A stretch of DNA of 64,000 bases from CAYTLW01 sp964438735 (GCA_964438735.1 CAYTLW010000028.1:1-64000); one strand, 5' to 3'; positions 25,772 to 36,179 are shown, counted from the stretch's first letter. A program made the numbers and translations. Notes: a model not told the origin generated them from the letters alone.

Positions 25772-27658
25772 ATGACCCGCCCTTGGCTCATCGCTTGCGC
25801 CTTGTTGCCGCTGCTCTGGATGCCGGGTTGCGGTGAGCCAGAGCCGAGCGCGCCGGCGGTGGATGCTGGCGGTGGCGGGCCGGTGTTTGGCGATGTGGCA
25901 GACGCCGGTGGACCGGTGCCTTCGAGCTGTGCGGCGGTGGACGATTGTGCGCCCTGGTCGCGGGTGTGTGACACGGCGGCGGGCAAATGCGTCGACTGTC
26001 TCGACAACGGTCACTGCGCTGGCGGCGAGGCCTGTCAGGGGCGGGTATGTCTGCCTTCGAGCTGCGAGGCCGGGCAGCGGTTGTGCAAAAGCCTGCGTGT
26101 GGCGGCGGCTTGTAAGGGTGACGGATCGGGATTCAAGGTGACCGATTGCACCACGTCGCAGACCTGCGTGGACGGCGTCTGCAAGACCATGCTCTGCGTT
26201 CCCGATTCGGTCGTCTGCAACGGTGCGGGAAGCGCGCGACTGGTCTGCAACGGGCGCGGCGATGCGCAGGCTGCCAAACCCTGTCCTGGTGGCAGCGTCT
26301 GCGTGGCCGGGGCGTGCAAGACGCTGGTCTGCGGGGCTGGCAAGACCGACTGCAAGAACGGCCATGTGCTCACCTGCGCCGACGACGGTTCGCAATGGAA
26401 GGTGACGCCCTGTGGCGACAAGGAGAGCTGCGATCCAGGCTACGGCAGCGGCGGCGAGGCGTCGTGCAAGGGCTGGGCGTGCACACCGGGGGATGGCTTC
26501 TGCGTCGATGGCAAGGCCATGAAGTGTGCCGACGATGGCCTGTCGGCCGGCATGGCGGCCAACTGCAATGACCTGGACGCTGCCGGCAAGCCGCAGGTAT
26601 GCCTGGCGGGCAAGTGCCTGTCGGTGAAATGTCAGCCTGGCACTTTTGTCTGCCTGGGCTGGACCTCGCTGGGCAAGTGCGCCTCTGATGGGCAGAGTTG
26701 GCAGAAGACCTCCTGCGGCAAGGACTTCGTCTGCGAAGGCAGCAAGTGCGTGCCCGCGGTGTGCATCGCCGGCAAGGGCTACTGCGAAGATGGTAAGGCG
26801 ATGCTGTGCAACGCGCTGGGGTCCAAGGGGCAGTTCATCGAGGACTGCAAGATCCAAGCGCTGGACTGCGCAGCCGGCAAGTGCGGGTTGATCAAGTGCA
26901 TTCCGGGGATCGCGGTGTGCAGCAAGGATAAATCCAAGCTGCTCGTCTGCGATGAGTTCGGCCAGAAGCAGCTGGAGCAGCCCTGCCAGAAGGGACAATT
27001 CTGCGTTGGCAAGAAGTGCGTGACCGCCGTGTGCGCGCCCGGCGCAAAGCAGTGCAAAGACGGCAAGCCGCTGGACTGCAATGGGGATGGTACGGCGTGG
27101 ATTCCGCAGCCGGAGTGCATCGCCGGCAGCGCCTGTTCCGAGGGCGTGTGCAAGAAGCAGGATTGCAAACCCGGCGCCAAGAAGTGCGATGGGCCGGGTG
27201 CCGTGCTGGTCTGCAACAAGAACGGCGTTGGCTATTCGCCACAATCCTGTCCGGCCGGTCAGGTCTGCATGGACGCGGCGTGCAAAGCACAGCTGTGCAC
27301 GCCGGGCTCGTCCTGGTGCGACAAGGCGGTGGCCAAGACCTGCGACGTCACAGGACTCGCCATCGCCAACACCGTCGACTGCGGCAAGGCGGGCAAAAGC
27401 TGCAAGGGCGGCATCTGCGTCGAGAAGGGCTGCGGAGACGGCGAGTGCACCAAGTCCATCGGCGAGACGTGCACCTCCTGCGCCAAAGATTGTGGCGCCT
27501 GTCCTCCCGATGGCTGCAAGGCGCTGCCGGCCGCAGGTTGCCAGGGATGTGCGTGCGAGAAGTGCGTATGTGACTTCGACGGCACCTGCTGTTCGCAGTC
27601 GTGGAGCGGCTTGTGTGCCACGCTCTGCCAGACCGCCTGCACCAACACGTGCAAGTAG
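25772..27658 (+). CDS. Cysteine-rich repeat lipoprotein
   Basis: The protein has 628 residues; the ATG at 25772 follows GGAG, and the longer frame from 25685 is not supported. The lipobox is W-M-P-G-C (Cys20). After a Gly/Pro/Ala linker come about a dozen modules of 40-45 residues of the form C-x-P-G-x(3-4)-C-x-x-G-K-x-x-x-C-x(10-12)-C-x-x-G-x-x-C, each presumably a small disulfide knot. Near the C-terminus a C-G-D-G-E-C-T-x(4)-G-E-T-C-x-x-C-x-x-D-C-G motif and a C-D-F-D-G-T-C-C-S-Q-S-W segment occur, both common in secreted Myxococcota proteins. No enzymatic motif is visible. Inferred to be a surface-exposed structural or binding protein. Confidence 0.8.
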   Translation: MTRPWLIACALLPLLWMPGCGEPEPSAPAVDAGGGGPVFGDVADAGGPVPSSCAAVDDCAPWSRVCDTAAGKCVDCLDNGHCAGGEACQGRVCLPSSCEAGQRLCKSLRVAAACKGDGSGFKVTDCTTSQTCVDGVCKTMLCVPDSVVCNGAGSARLVCNGRGDAQAAKPCPGGSVCVAGACKTLVCGAGKTDCKNGHVLTCADDGSQWKVTPCGDKESCDPGYGSGGEASCKGWACTPGDGFCVDGKAMKCADDGLSAGMAANCNDLDAAGKPQVCLAGKCLSVKCQPGTFVCLGWTSLGKCASDGQSWQKTSCGKDFVCEGSKCVPAVCIAGKGYCEDGKAMLCNALGSKGQFIEDCKIQALDCAAGKCGLIKCIPGIAVCSKDKSKLLVCDEFGQKQLEQPCQKGQFCVGKKCVTAVCAPGAKQCKDGKPLDCNGDGTAWIPQPECIAGSACSEGVCKKQDCKPGAKKCDGPGAVLVCNKNGVGYSPQSCPAGQVCMDAACKAQLCTPGSSWCDKAVAKTCDVTGLAIANTVDCGKAGKSCKGGICVEKGCGDGECTKSIGETCTSCAKDCGACPPDGCKALPAAGCQGCACEKCVCDFDGTCCSQSWSGLCATLCQTACTNTCK

Positions 27659-27714
27659 GGCCTGCTTCCCTTCGAACGCCTCGCGTGGGCGCGCTCGGGC
27701 GTGCGCCACAAAAG

Positions 27715-27744
27715 TTGCCGGTGTGGTGGGGCCGGGGCTACCCT
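27715..27744 (+). promoter_or_regulatory. Putative promoter of the TSP3-repeat gene
   Basis: TTGCCG (27715-27720), 18 bases, TACCCT (27739-27744), 51 bases before the ATG at 27796. Confidence 0.35.
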
Positions 27745-27795
27745 GAGCCGTCCACCGCGCGCCAGACCGCCATCGCCGGGGACCCGGATCCCAAG

Positions 27796-30700
27796 ATGAG
27801 ATGCGCACGCCCGCTCCCACTGACCCGCCGCGCAACCCTGGTTGCCGTGGCGATGGCCTCAGGCCTGGCGATTCCGTCGGCCGCCCTGGCCCTGGATATC
27901 GATGTCGACGGCCTCGACGACGCCTGGGAGCTGACCTGGTTCGGCGAGTTCAGCCAGACGGCTGATGACGACTTCGATGGCGACACATTGACCAATGGTC
28001 AGGAGCAGACCCTCGGCACGAATCCGACCATGAAGGACAGCGATGGCGACGGGTTGGGCGACCAGCAGGAGCTGTCGCCGGCCAATGGCGTGGCCAAGAG
28101 CAACCCGCTCAAGCTGGACACCGATGGCGACGGCCTCGAAGACGGCGAGGAGGTGCTGAAACACGGCACCAGCCCGGCCGATACAGACTCGGATAACGAT
28201 GGACTGGACGACTACGCCGAGGTGGTGACCTACAAGACCGACCCCAAGGCGGTGGATAGCGACGGGGGCTTCTCGGATGACGGGGTCGAGGTGCACGTGC
28301 ACAAGACCGACCCGACCAATCCGGCCGACGACAAGAAGGATAGCGACGGCGACGGGCTGACGGATTACCAGGAGTTGAACATCTACCTGACCAATCGTCT
28401 GCTGGCCGATAGCGATGGGGACGGGCTGAAAGATGGCGCCGAGGTCAAGGTGCACAAGACCGATCCGACCAAGACCGACAGCGATGAGGACGGTCTGGGC
28501 GACGGCGCGGAGGTCAACAACTACGGCACGTTGCCCTACGAAAAAGACACCGACAAAGATGGCTTGAGCGATGGCGACGAGGTGCTGAAATACAAGACCA
28601 AACCCTTCTCCATCGACTCCGATTACGATGGCCTGAAGGATGGCGACGAGGTTCACAAGCATAAATGCAGCCCGCTGGTGCCAGATACCGACGGCGGCGG
28701 TGTGCTCGATTCCGTGGAGGTCTACGACGGCGCCGATCCGGCCGATCCCAAAGATGACGTGGGCAAGGATCCCGACGGCGACGGGCTCAGCACCAACTTC
28801 GAAAAGAAGGTGAGCAAGACCGACCCCCAAGACATCGACACCGATGGCGACCGGCTGACCGATGGCGAGGAATACTTCAAGCTCTACGACCATCTGCACA
28901 CCGAACCGCTCGACCCGGACACCGACGAAGACGGGCTGCTGGACGGCAACGAGGGCGGTCCGATCAAGGGCAAGCTGCCCGGTCCGCCCATCTACTCGAC
29001 CTCACCGACAGACGCCGACAGCGACGGCGACAAGCTGCCCGACGGAATTGAAGCGGGCCTGGCCACGGCCCAGAAGAGCGCCAAGGGCATCTCCAGTTCG
29101 GAGGGCTTCAAGGGCGACGCCGATCCGACGTCCAACACCTCGCCCGCCGACGGCGACAGCGACAACGATGGCCTGCTCGACGGCGAAGAGGACAAGAACC
29201 TGAACGGCAAGTGGGATGCGGACGAGACCGACGCCACCAATCCCGACACCGATGGCGACACCATGGATGACGGCTGGGAGGTCATCTACAGCAAGCCCGG
29301 TGGCAGCAGCCCGCCCCTGACGCCGCTGAAGAATGATGCCGCCAAGGACAACGACGGCGACGGGCTGACGAATCTGGACGAGTACCAGATGAAATGGCCG
29401 GCCAGTAACGGCATCCCCAAGTCCAATCGCACCAATCCGCGCAGCGTCGATACCGATAAGGATGGCCTCAACGACAAGGTGGAGGTGGAGGGCAACTACG
29501 GCGGCCCCCATCCGCTCTGGCAGGGCACCAATCCCACCGACAAGGATACCGATGACGATGGCCTGGCCGACGGCGTGGAGGACAAGAACGAAAACGGCTA
29601 CGTGGACATTGCGACGGTGGTCGGTGGCGTCAAACTGCCGCCCGAGACCAATCCGCGAGTCAATGACAGCGATGGCGACGGGCTCCTCGATGGCGCAGAG
29701 GACAAGAACCACAATGGGGTCTGGGAGCCGAACAAGGGCGAGACCAGCCCGGTGGACTCGGATTCTGATGACGACTTCCTGACCGATGGCGCCGAGGTCA
29801 AGGTGTGGGGGACCAATCCCAACAAGAAGGATACCGACGGCGACGGCATCGATGATCCGGTCGAGCTCGGCAAGGCGGGCGACCCGGATCCGTCGACCAA
29901 GACCAATCCCAAGAAGAAGGATACCGATGGCGATGGCATCCCGGACAACGTGGAGGATGCCAATCAAGACGGCAAGGTGGACAAGGGCGAGACCGACCCG
30001 GCCAAGAAGGACAGCGACGGCGATGGGCTGCACGACGGCGTTGAGGACAAGAACAAGAACGGCAAGGTGGACGAAGGGGAGACCAGCCCGATCGATCCCG
30101 ACAGCGACTACGACAACCTGCTCGATGGCTTCGAGGACAAGAACAAGAACGGCAAGGTGGACTTCGGTGAGACGGATCCGACCAATCCCGATACCGACAA
30201 TGGCGGAACGATCGACGGCAAGGAGGTGGCCTCCGGCACCAGCCCCATCGCGCCTTATGACGACTATGATGGCGATCCGGACGGCGACGGGCTGAACACG
30301 GGCGTTGAGATCAAGCTGGGCCTCTCACCGACCGCCACCGACAGCGATGGCGACACCATCAACGACCACGACGAGACCGACGGCGGCAAGAAGATCGACA
30401 CCGATGGTGACGGCAAGATCGACGCCCTCGACAGCGATAGCGACGCCGATGGCCTGGCCGACAAGCTCGAGGCGGGCGACGCCGATCCCAAGACCAAGCC
30501 CGTGGACAGCGATGGCGACGGCGTCGGTGACTGGCGCCAGACCGACAGCGACAGCGATGGGCTCGCTGATGGCAAAGAAGGCAAGTACGGCACCGATCGC
30601 ACCAAGGCGGATACCGATGGCGACGGCATGAAGGATGGCGCCGAGGTGGACGCTGGCGTCGACCCGCTGGATCGCGACAGCGACGATGACGGCCTGGTCG

Positions 30701-33700
30701 ATGGCGACGAGGCGCTCACCGACGCCGATGGCGACGGGCGGACCGCGCCGCTCGATCCGGACTCTGACAACGACGGGCTGTTCGATGGCACCGAGCTGGG
30801 CGTGACGAAGCCGGATCCGGGCACAGACGTGACCCGGCGTAGCTTCATCGCCGACGCGGATCCGTCGACCAAGACCAACCCCAACAGCCCCGACAGTGAT
30901 GGCGACGGGCTCCGGGATGGCGCCGAAGACGTCAACCACGACGGCAAGTTGGATGGTGGCGAGTCCGACGCCGCCGACGCGTCCATCAAGCTGGTCCTGA
31001 CCGATAGCGACGGCGACGGCCTGCCAGATGCCGAAGAGGCCTTCCTGGGCAGCGATCCGGGCGACGCCGACAGCGATGACGATGGCCTGGTCGACCTGGC
31101 CGAGTGGAACTTTGCCGCCGATACCGATGCCGATGGCGCGCGCGATTGTGTCGATCCCGACAGCGATGGCGACGGCCTGCCCGATGGCCTGGAACGGGGG
31201 CGCACGACGCCTGCGCCGGCGACCGATCTGCTGCCGCGTAATTTCGCCGCCGACCTGGACCCGGCCAGCACCACCTCGCCCCTGCTGTACGACACCGATG
31301 GCGACGGGCAGCGAGATGGCGCCGAGGATCGCAATGGCAACGGCCGCGTCGATGGCAATGAAGGCGACCCGGTGAGCATGGCCAGCAAGTCCACCCTGGC
31401 CGACGCCGATGGCGATGGGCTGCTGGATGCCGAAGAGGCCCGCGCCGGCAGCGATAAGAACGACGCGGACAGCGATGACGATGGCGTGCCCGACGGCGAG
31501 GAACATAACGCGATCTTCGATACCGATGGCGACGGCCTGCCGGGTGCCCTGGATCCCGACTCCGACGACGACGGTCTGGCCGATGGCATCGAATACGGCG
31601 TCGTTGCACCCGGCCCCGGCACCGATGCCAAGCGTGGCTTCTTCTACGCCGACGCCGACCCCGCCACGCGCACCTTGCCGCTGGCCGCTGATAGCGACGG
31701 CGATGGCCAGCGCGATGGCTTCGAAGACGGCAACCATGACGGCAAGCTCGATGCGGATGAGGGGGACCCGCTGGACGCTGGCAGCAAGTCCAGCGCCGCC
31801 GATAGCGACAACGACGGCCTCTCGGATGCGGAAGAAGAGCTGGTCGGTGCCGACCCGGCCGACGCAGACAGCGATGACGATGGCGTCATGGATGGCGCCG
31901 AGCATGACGCGTTCTTTGACCTCGATGGCGACGGAACGCCTTGCGTCCGCGATTCGGACAGCGATGATGACGGCATCCGCGATGGCACCGAGCGCGGCCT
32001 CGAGCAGGCTGCAGCGGATGCGCTGGGCGAGGCCACGCGTAAGGATACACGCCACTTCTCGCCTGACCTGGACCCGCTGACGCGCACCTTCGCCGCCGTT
32101 GCAGATAGCGATCGAGGCGGCCTGCACGACGGCATCGAGGACTTCAACGCCAATGGTCGTAAGGATTCTAATGAATCGGATCCGCGCGACCCGATTGACG
32201 ACGTTTTCAGCAACGACGACGTCGATGGCGACGGACTGGATAACGACTACGAGATCCAGATCGGCACCAACCCGGTCAAAGCCGACAGCGACGGCGACGG
32301 CATCCCGGACGGCGTCGAGGTGGGCGACAAGAAGGTGGCGCGGGATACTGACGGCGATGGCAAGATCGACGCCCTGGACCTGGACAGCGACGACGACGGA
32401 CTCTCTGATACCGCCGAGGCCGGCGCCGAACCGGCCTCGCCTCGCGATACCGATGGGGACGGCAAGGGAGATTGGATCGACGTTGACAGCGACGATGACG
32501 GGCTGGGCGACGGGCCGGAGTTCGCGGTCTACAAGACCAATCCCTACGTGGCGGATACGGACGGCGGCTCGGTGTCCGACGGCAAGGAGGTGCTGGTCAA
32601 CAAGACCGATCCCCTGGACCCCAACGACGACCTCTTCGGCATCGGTGAAGGCGCACACATCGGCGGCAGCGCGTTGTGGTCCTGCAGCGCAGGCGGCGGT
32701 CTGGGCGGGGCCGCCGGCGGCGGACTGCTGGTCCTTTTGTTGACGGTCCTGGCGCTGGTCGGGCGGCGGCGTTTGTCGGCATTCGTGGTGCCGATGTTGC
32801 TGATGTTCGCGCTGAGCGCGCCGACGGCCGGGCATGCGATCGACGTGCCCCAGGTGCCGCAGATGCGCATGAACCTGGATGACCAGGGCGTGCTGGGCGT
32901 CGACGCGGCGGTGAGCGCGCGACCCTTCGAGCCCATCGTGGTGACCGACCTGCAATACCTGTCACGGCCGCTGGTGGTGCGCGAAGATGGCGTGGTCGCC
33001 CGCAACCTGCTCTACGAGCGCATGGCCCTGAGTCTGGGCGGCTCCATGCGAGTCTGGCAGCAGCTCAGCGTGGCGGCGCGTTTCGATGTGGCGCTCTTCC
33101 AAAATGGCAACAAACCGCCCCGATATGGCTCGGGAGCAGGGCCCGTCGACGACCTGGCAGCCGGCGACCCGACGCTGTCGTTGAAGTACGTCTTCCACCC
33201 GGAGGTGGAGGGCCACGTGGGCTACGCCTTCACCCTGCCCATCAGCCTGCCCTTCGGCAACGACCAGGCCTACATGGGGCGCAGCAGCCTGGCCGTCGAT
33301 CCGACCCTGGTCGCCTCGTTGCGGCGCGGTCCGTGGCGCCTTGCTGCCAACCTGGGCACCCGCCTGCAGTCGACCCAGGTGACCTACAACCTCGAGGACG
33401 GACCTGTGCTTCACGTGGACGTGGCCATGAGCCGGCTGGGTATCGCGTCGGCGCTGGATCAGCCGCGCTGGTGGCTGGATGTGGCCCTGTCCTGGCAGAC
33501 GCCGCTGGATGGCCCCTTCCGAGACATGTACCTGGAACGCCTGGAGGGTCAGGTCTCGGTGCGATTGCCCATGGGATTCGGCATGCACGTGCTCTTTGGC
33601 ACGGGTGTGGGTCTGTGGCCCGGCTTCGGCGTGCCCCTGGTGCGGCCCTTCATGGCCCTGCGCTACACCGAACCGGCCAGCGCGCCGGGGGCGCCGCGCG

Positions 33701-33741
33701 TGCGCAAGGTGGACGATCCGTTGGGCGTGCCGGGTATGTAG
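27796..33741 (+). CDS. Thrombospondin type-3 repeat protein with MYXO-CTERM-like segment fused to an outer-membrane barrel
   Basis: The protein has about 1,981 residues from the ATG at 27796. The signal peptide ends A-L-A before L-D-I-D-V-D-G. Residues about 35-1,615 are several dozen D-S-D-G-D-G-L-x-D-G-x-E motifs (TSP3, calcium-binding loops). Then W-S-C1630-S, a Gly-rich patch, a hydrophobic segment and G-R-R-R give a typical MYXO-CTERM-like sorting tail. It is not terminal: it is followed at once by a second hydrophobic, signal-like segment ending T-A-G-H-A, and then by about 300 residues of amphipathic strands typical of an outer-membrane barrel (P-F-M-A-L-R-Y). A second, independent start (ATG near 32793 or TTG near 32770) is possible. 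Either this is a genuine fusion or two genes joined in frame. Confidence 0.8.
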   Translation: MRCARPLPLTRRATLVAVAMASGLAIPSAALALDIDVDGLDDAWELTWFGEFSQTADDDFDGDTLTNGQEQTLGTNPTMKDSDGDGLGDQQELSPANGVAKSNPLKLDTDGDGLEDGEEVLKHGTSPADTDSDNDGLDDYAEVVTYKTDPKAVDSDGGFSDDGVEVHVHKTDPTNPADDKKDSDGDGLTDYQELNIYLTNRLLADSDGDGLKDGAEVKVHKTDPTKTDSDEDGLGDGAEVNNYGTLPYEKDTDKDGLSDGDEVLKYKTKPFSIDSDYDGLKDGDEVHKHKCSPLVPDTDGGGVLDSVEVYDGADPADPKDDVGKDPDGDGLSTNFEKKVSKTDPQDIDTDGDRLTDGEEYFKLYDHLHTEPLDPDTDEDGLLDGNEGGPIKGKLPGPPIYSTSPTDADSDGDKLPDGIEAGLATAQKSAKGISSSEGFKGDADPTSNTSPADGDSDNDGLLDGEEDKNLNGKWDADETDATNPDTDGDTMDDGWEVIYSKPGGSSPPLTPLKNDAAKDNDGDGLTNLDEYQMKWPASNGIPKSNRTNPRSVDTDKDGLNDKVEVEGNYGGPHPLWQGTNPTDKDTDDDGLADGVEDKNENGYVDIATVVGGVKLPPETNPRVNDSDGDGLLDGAEDKNHNGVWEPNKGETSPVDSDSDDDFLTDGAEVKVWGTNPNKKDTDGDGIDDPVELGKAGDPDPSTKTNPKKKDTDGDGIPDNVEDANQDGKVDKGETDPAKKDSDGDGLHDGVEDKNKNGKVDEGETSPIDPDSDYDNLLDGFEDKNKNGKVDFGETDPTNPDTDNGGTIDGKEVASGTSPIAPYDDYDGDPDGDGLNTGVEIKLGLSPTATDSDGDTINDHDETDGGKKIDTDGDGKIDALDSDSDADGLADKLEAGDADPKTKPVDSDGDGVGDWRQTDSDSDGLADGKEGKYGTDRTKADTDGDGMKDGAEVDAGVDPLDRDSDDDGLVDGDEALTDADGDGRTAPLDPDSDNDGLFDGTELGVTKPDPGTDVTRRSFIADADPSTKTNPNSPDSDGDGLRDGAEDVNHDGKLDGGESDAADASIKLVLTDSDGDGLPDAEEAFLGSDPGDADSDDDGLVDLAEWNFAADTDADGARDCVDPDSDGDGLPDGLERGRTTPAPATDLLPRNFAADLDPASTTSPLLYDTDGDGQRDGAEDRNGNGRVDGNEGDPVSMASKSTLADADGDGLLDAEEARAGSDKNDADSDDDGVPDGEEHNAIFDTDGDGLPGALDPDSDDDGLADGIEYGVVAPGPGTDAKRGFFYADADPATRTLPLAADSDGDGQRDGFEDGNHDGKLDADEGDPLDAGSKSSAADSDNDGLSDAEEELVGADPADADSDDDGVMDGAEHDAFFDLDGDGTPCVRDSDSDDDGIRDGTERGLEQAAADALGEATRKDTRHFSPDLDPLTRTFAAVADSDRGGLHDGIEDFNANGRKDSNESDPRDPIDDVFSNDDVDGDGLDNDYEIQIGTNPVKADSDGDGIPDGVEVGDKKVARDTDGDGKIDALDLDSDDDGLSDTAEAGAEPASPRDTDGDGKGDWIDVDSDDDGLGDGPEFAVYKTNPYVADTDGGSVSDGKEVLVNKTDPLDPNDDLFGIGEGAHIGGSALWSCSAGGGLGGAAGGGLLVLLLTVLALVGRRRLSAFVVPMLLMFALSAPTAGHAIDVPQVPQMRMNLDDQGVLGVDAAVSARPFEPIVVTDLQYLSRPLVVREDGVVARNLLYERMALSLGGSMRVWQQLSVAARFDVALFQNGNKPPRYGSGAGPVDDLAAGDPTLSLKYVFHPEVEGHVGYAFTLPISLPFGNDQAYMGRSSLAVDPTLVASLRRGPWRLAANLGTRLQSTQVTYNLEDGPVLHVDVAMSRLGIASALDQPRWWLDVALSWQTPLDGPFRDMYLERLEGQVSVRLPMGFGMHVLFGTGVGLWPGFGVPLVRPFMALRYTEPASAPGAPRVRKVDDPLGVPGM

Positions 33742-33755
33742 CTCAGGAATCCAAC

Positions 33756-36179
33756 TCAAGGCGCCGCGGCCAGCAGGCTCTTCACGGCTTTGGCCAGCGC
33801 CGTGCCCAGTGCGCCCGCATCCACCTTGCTGACGGCCCGTTTGGCGGCCAGGATTCGGCCCTTCTTCACGTCCACCAGGCGCAATTCGACCACCAGTGAG
33901 CCGGCGAACTCGGCCACATTGCCCATCACCAGGCGCCTGGCACCAGCCAGCTTGCCCATGCGCACGGCCGTCTTGCGATCGAAGTGACGGGTTCGCTGCA
34001 TCTTCTGCTCGGCGAGGATGGCGTGCATGCGGCTGCGCTCGACCACCGGCGGGCCTCCCACAGCGCTGATGGCCGTGATGACCATGCCGGCGACCATCTC
34101 GCCCAGCCCGGCGCGCTCCACCTCGCTGCCTGCGGTGCCCAGGGGCATCACGGCCACGGTTGCGCCCGTGAGCTTGTTGGCGGCCGCCGCCGGGGTCGAG
34201 ATCTGCTTGAGCTGCATCTGCAGCAGGGCGTCGTTCGGCGCCTTGGCCAGGGCGCCAAAGAGGTGCTTCATGGCGTCGTTGCGCTTGTCGGCGGCGGCAT
34301 ATGCGGTGGCCAGATTCGCCGGGTAGATGGGGTTGTCCGGGTCGGCCTGGGCCGCCTTGTTGAAGGACTGCACCGCCAGCTCGATCATGCCCCGCTGCAG
34401 CCAGGCCAGGCCCATGCTGTTGTTGGCCTCCGGGTCGTCGGCGAGCCCCTTCTGCATGGCCTTGGTCCAGGCGGCGATGCCCTTGTCCAGTTGGCCATGG
34501 TCCACCAGCAGACGGGCGCGCAGGGCCAGGGCCTTGAGATCGTCTCCCTTTGCGGGCCCCAGGGCACGGAGCGCGGCCTTGAACAGGCCCTGGGTGCGCA
34601 GCATGCGGGCTTGCCAGCGCCGGCGAGTGGCAGCGTCCAGCCCGACAGAAGCTGACATGAACATCGCCTTGATGGCGCGGTCATCCTTGCGGCGGATGAG
34701 CACATCGAAGACCTCAGGATAGCGCCACGCCTGGGCGCCCTTGACCCGCAGTGATGCGGCCAGCGCCTCCAGGTGTCGGGTCCGAGCGGATGGTCGGCCG
34801 GCGGCGTCGGCCAGGCGGGCGCCGGCGGCGTGCAGATCGGGGAGCTTTTTGTGACGCGCGGCGAGTTTGTCGATCTCTGCCAGGTAGGTCGCTGCCAGCG
34901 CTTTCGGCACCTGCGGCGACGCCATGCCGGCGATACCGGTCTGCATCACGCGGCCCGACCAATGCTTCAGTTGCCGCGCCCGCGCCCGTGCGGCGATCGC
35001 GTCCATGATGTCGCCCTTGCCGGATGCCAGGGCCAGCGCGGCGTCCCACCAGCCGGCCGCCAGCCGGCCCCTGGCCCGGGCGGGCGCGTTGGCGATGGAC
35101 TCGGCCCCGATCGCCCCCTCCCACTTCAGCGGGGTCCGACGCTTGCCGCCCCGCCGGCGATAGAGCTTGATGTGGCCGATGTCTCGCTCGACCACGGCCA
35201 GCAGGCGCCCGTCGCCCAGGGGCGAGCTCACCGCCACCACGTTGAAGGCGTAGGGGCCGTCGCCCGGCCGCGCGTGGGGCTTCCTGGCGCTCAGCGGGGT
35301 GCCATTGCGCATGGCCGAGACCAGCTTATCGCCTTCGAAGACCAGGACCTGGCTGTGATACCAGAAGACGGTCCTGCCGGCGGCGAAGGCACAGCCCTGG
35401 GCGGTGGGCAGCCGGGCGGCGGACAACGTCTTGCCGAGGTCGCTGCCGTCCAGCTTCAGGGTCCACAAGGGCTTTGATTTGCGTCGCATGTCGTCGCCCA
35501 GCGCGGAGAGGCTGACCACCTTGCGGTCGGCGGACAGACCTGCAGCCATGGGGCGGCCGTCGGGCAGGCTGCCGCAGGGCAGGACGGCCTTGGCGGCGTT
35601 GCCGGGCAGGAAGGCACGGTGCAGTTCCATCTTGCCGACGATGCGTCCCTTCTTGTCGGTGCGCACGGCCAGCATCGGCCACGCCTGGGTGGCGATGAAG
35701 CCGCCGTCGGACGCTGCAAAGAGCTGGCAGGTGGTGCCCAGGCCCAGCGACTTGGGCGAGAGGGCCTCACTGACGGCCTGTCCCGGGCCCAGGCGATGCA
35801 CCTTCTTGTCCCGTTGCGCGCAAAGGAAGAGCGCGTCGCCCCGCGGCACCAGGTGGAACATGGTCGGGTAGGCCATGACGGCGCGGGCGAAACGTCGGCG
35901 ATCGAGGCGTCCATCACGATCCAGGAGCAGGTAGTCGCTGCCGCCCACCAGGACCAGCCCGCCGCGTCCGTCGGGACCCCAGGCCATGAAGCGCAGGGGA
36001 GGCGCAACCGGCATGGGCGCGGTCGTCGCCGAGGGCTGCAGGGTGATCGCGTGCACGTAGGCGCCGTCCCCATCAAGCGGGGCCGCGGCGCTGGCGGGTG
36101 CGGCGGCCAGCCCGAGGCCCAAGCAGAGGGCCCGGCAGAGCAGCCGGGCGATGAACGCGGTCGGATGGATGCGGGACAT
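33756..36179 (-). CDS. TPR and CsgG-like domain envelope protein
   Basis: The ATG at 36179 follows CAGGAG; the open frame reaches 36269 but the extra 30 residues precede a normal signal peptide. The protein has 807 residues. The signal peptide ends A-S-A-A-A. Residues about 40-370 look like a beta-propeller-like sensor region (M-A-W-G-P-D-G-R-G-G-L-V-L-V-G-G, W-Y-H-S-Q-V-L-V-F-E). Residues about 500-680 contain TPR-like helices (D-P-E-A-N-N-S-M-G-L-A-W-L-Q-R-G; D-P-D-N-P-I-Y-P-A-N-L-A-T-A-Y). The C-terminal 130 residues match the CsgG/curli-assembly type domain (V-A-V-M-P-L-G, V-V-E-R-S-R-M-H-A-I-L-A-E-Q, R-L-V-M-G-N-V). CsgG-like domains take part in secretion or lipoprotein complexes. It converges on the TSP3-barrel gene; a partnership is possible but unproven. 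Confidence 0.7.
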   Translation of the reverse strand: MSRIHPTAFIARLLCRALCLGLGLAAAPASAAAPLDGDGAYVHAITLQPSATTAPMPVAPPLRFMAWGPDGRGGLVLVGGSDYLLLDRDGRLDRRRFARAVMAYPTMFHLVPRGDALFLCAQRDKKVHRLGPGQAVSEALSPKSLGLGTTCQLFAASDGGFIATQAWPMLAVRTDKKGRIVGKMELHRAFLPGNAAKAVLPCGSLPDGRPMAAGLSADRKVVSLSALGDDMRRKSKPLWTLKLDGSDLGKTLSAARLPTAQGCAFAAGRTVFWYHSQVLVFEGDKLVSAMRNGTPLSARKPHARPGDGPYAFNVVAVSSPLGDGRLLAVVERDIGHIKLYRRRGGKRRTPLKWEGAIGAESIANAPARARGRLAAGWWDAALALASGKGDIMDAIAARARARQLKHWSGRVMQTGIAGMASPQVPKALAATYLAEIDKLAARHKKLPDLHAAGARLADAAGRPSARTRHLEALAASLRVKGAQAWRYPEVFDVLIRRKDDRAIKAMFMSASVGLDAATRRRWQARMLRTQGLFKAALRALGPAKGDDLKALALRARLLVDHGQLDKGIAAWTKAMQKGLADDPEANNSMGLAWLQRGMIELAVQSFNKAAQADPDNPIYPANLATAYAAADKRNDAMKHLFGALAKAPNDALLQMQLKQISTPAAAANKLTGATVAVMPLGTAGSEVERAGLGEMVAGMVITAISAVGGPPVVERSRMHAILAEQKMQRTRHFDRKTAVRMGKLAGARRLVMGNVAEFAGSLVVELRLVDVKKGRILAAKRAVSKVDAGALGTALAKAVKSLLAAAP

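Noticed and set aside
30325..32955. 876-codon minus-strand frame in the TSP3 gene
   Set aside because: Antisense of the D-x-D-G-D repeat (Ile/Val/Ala-rich), with no start signal.
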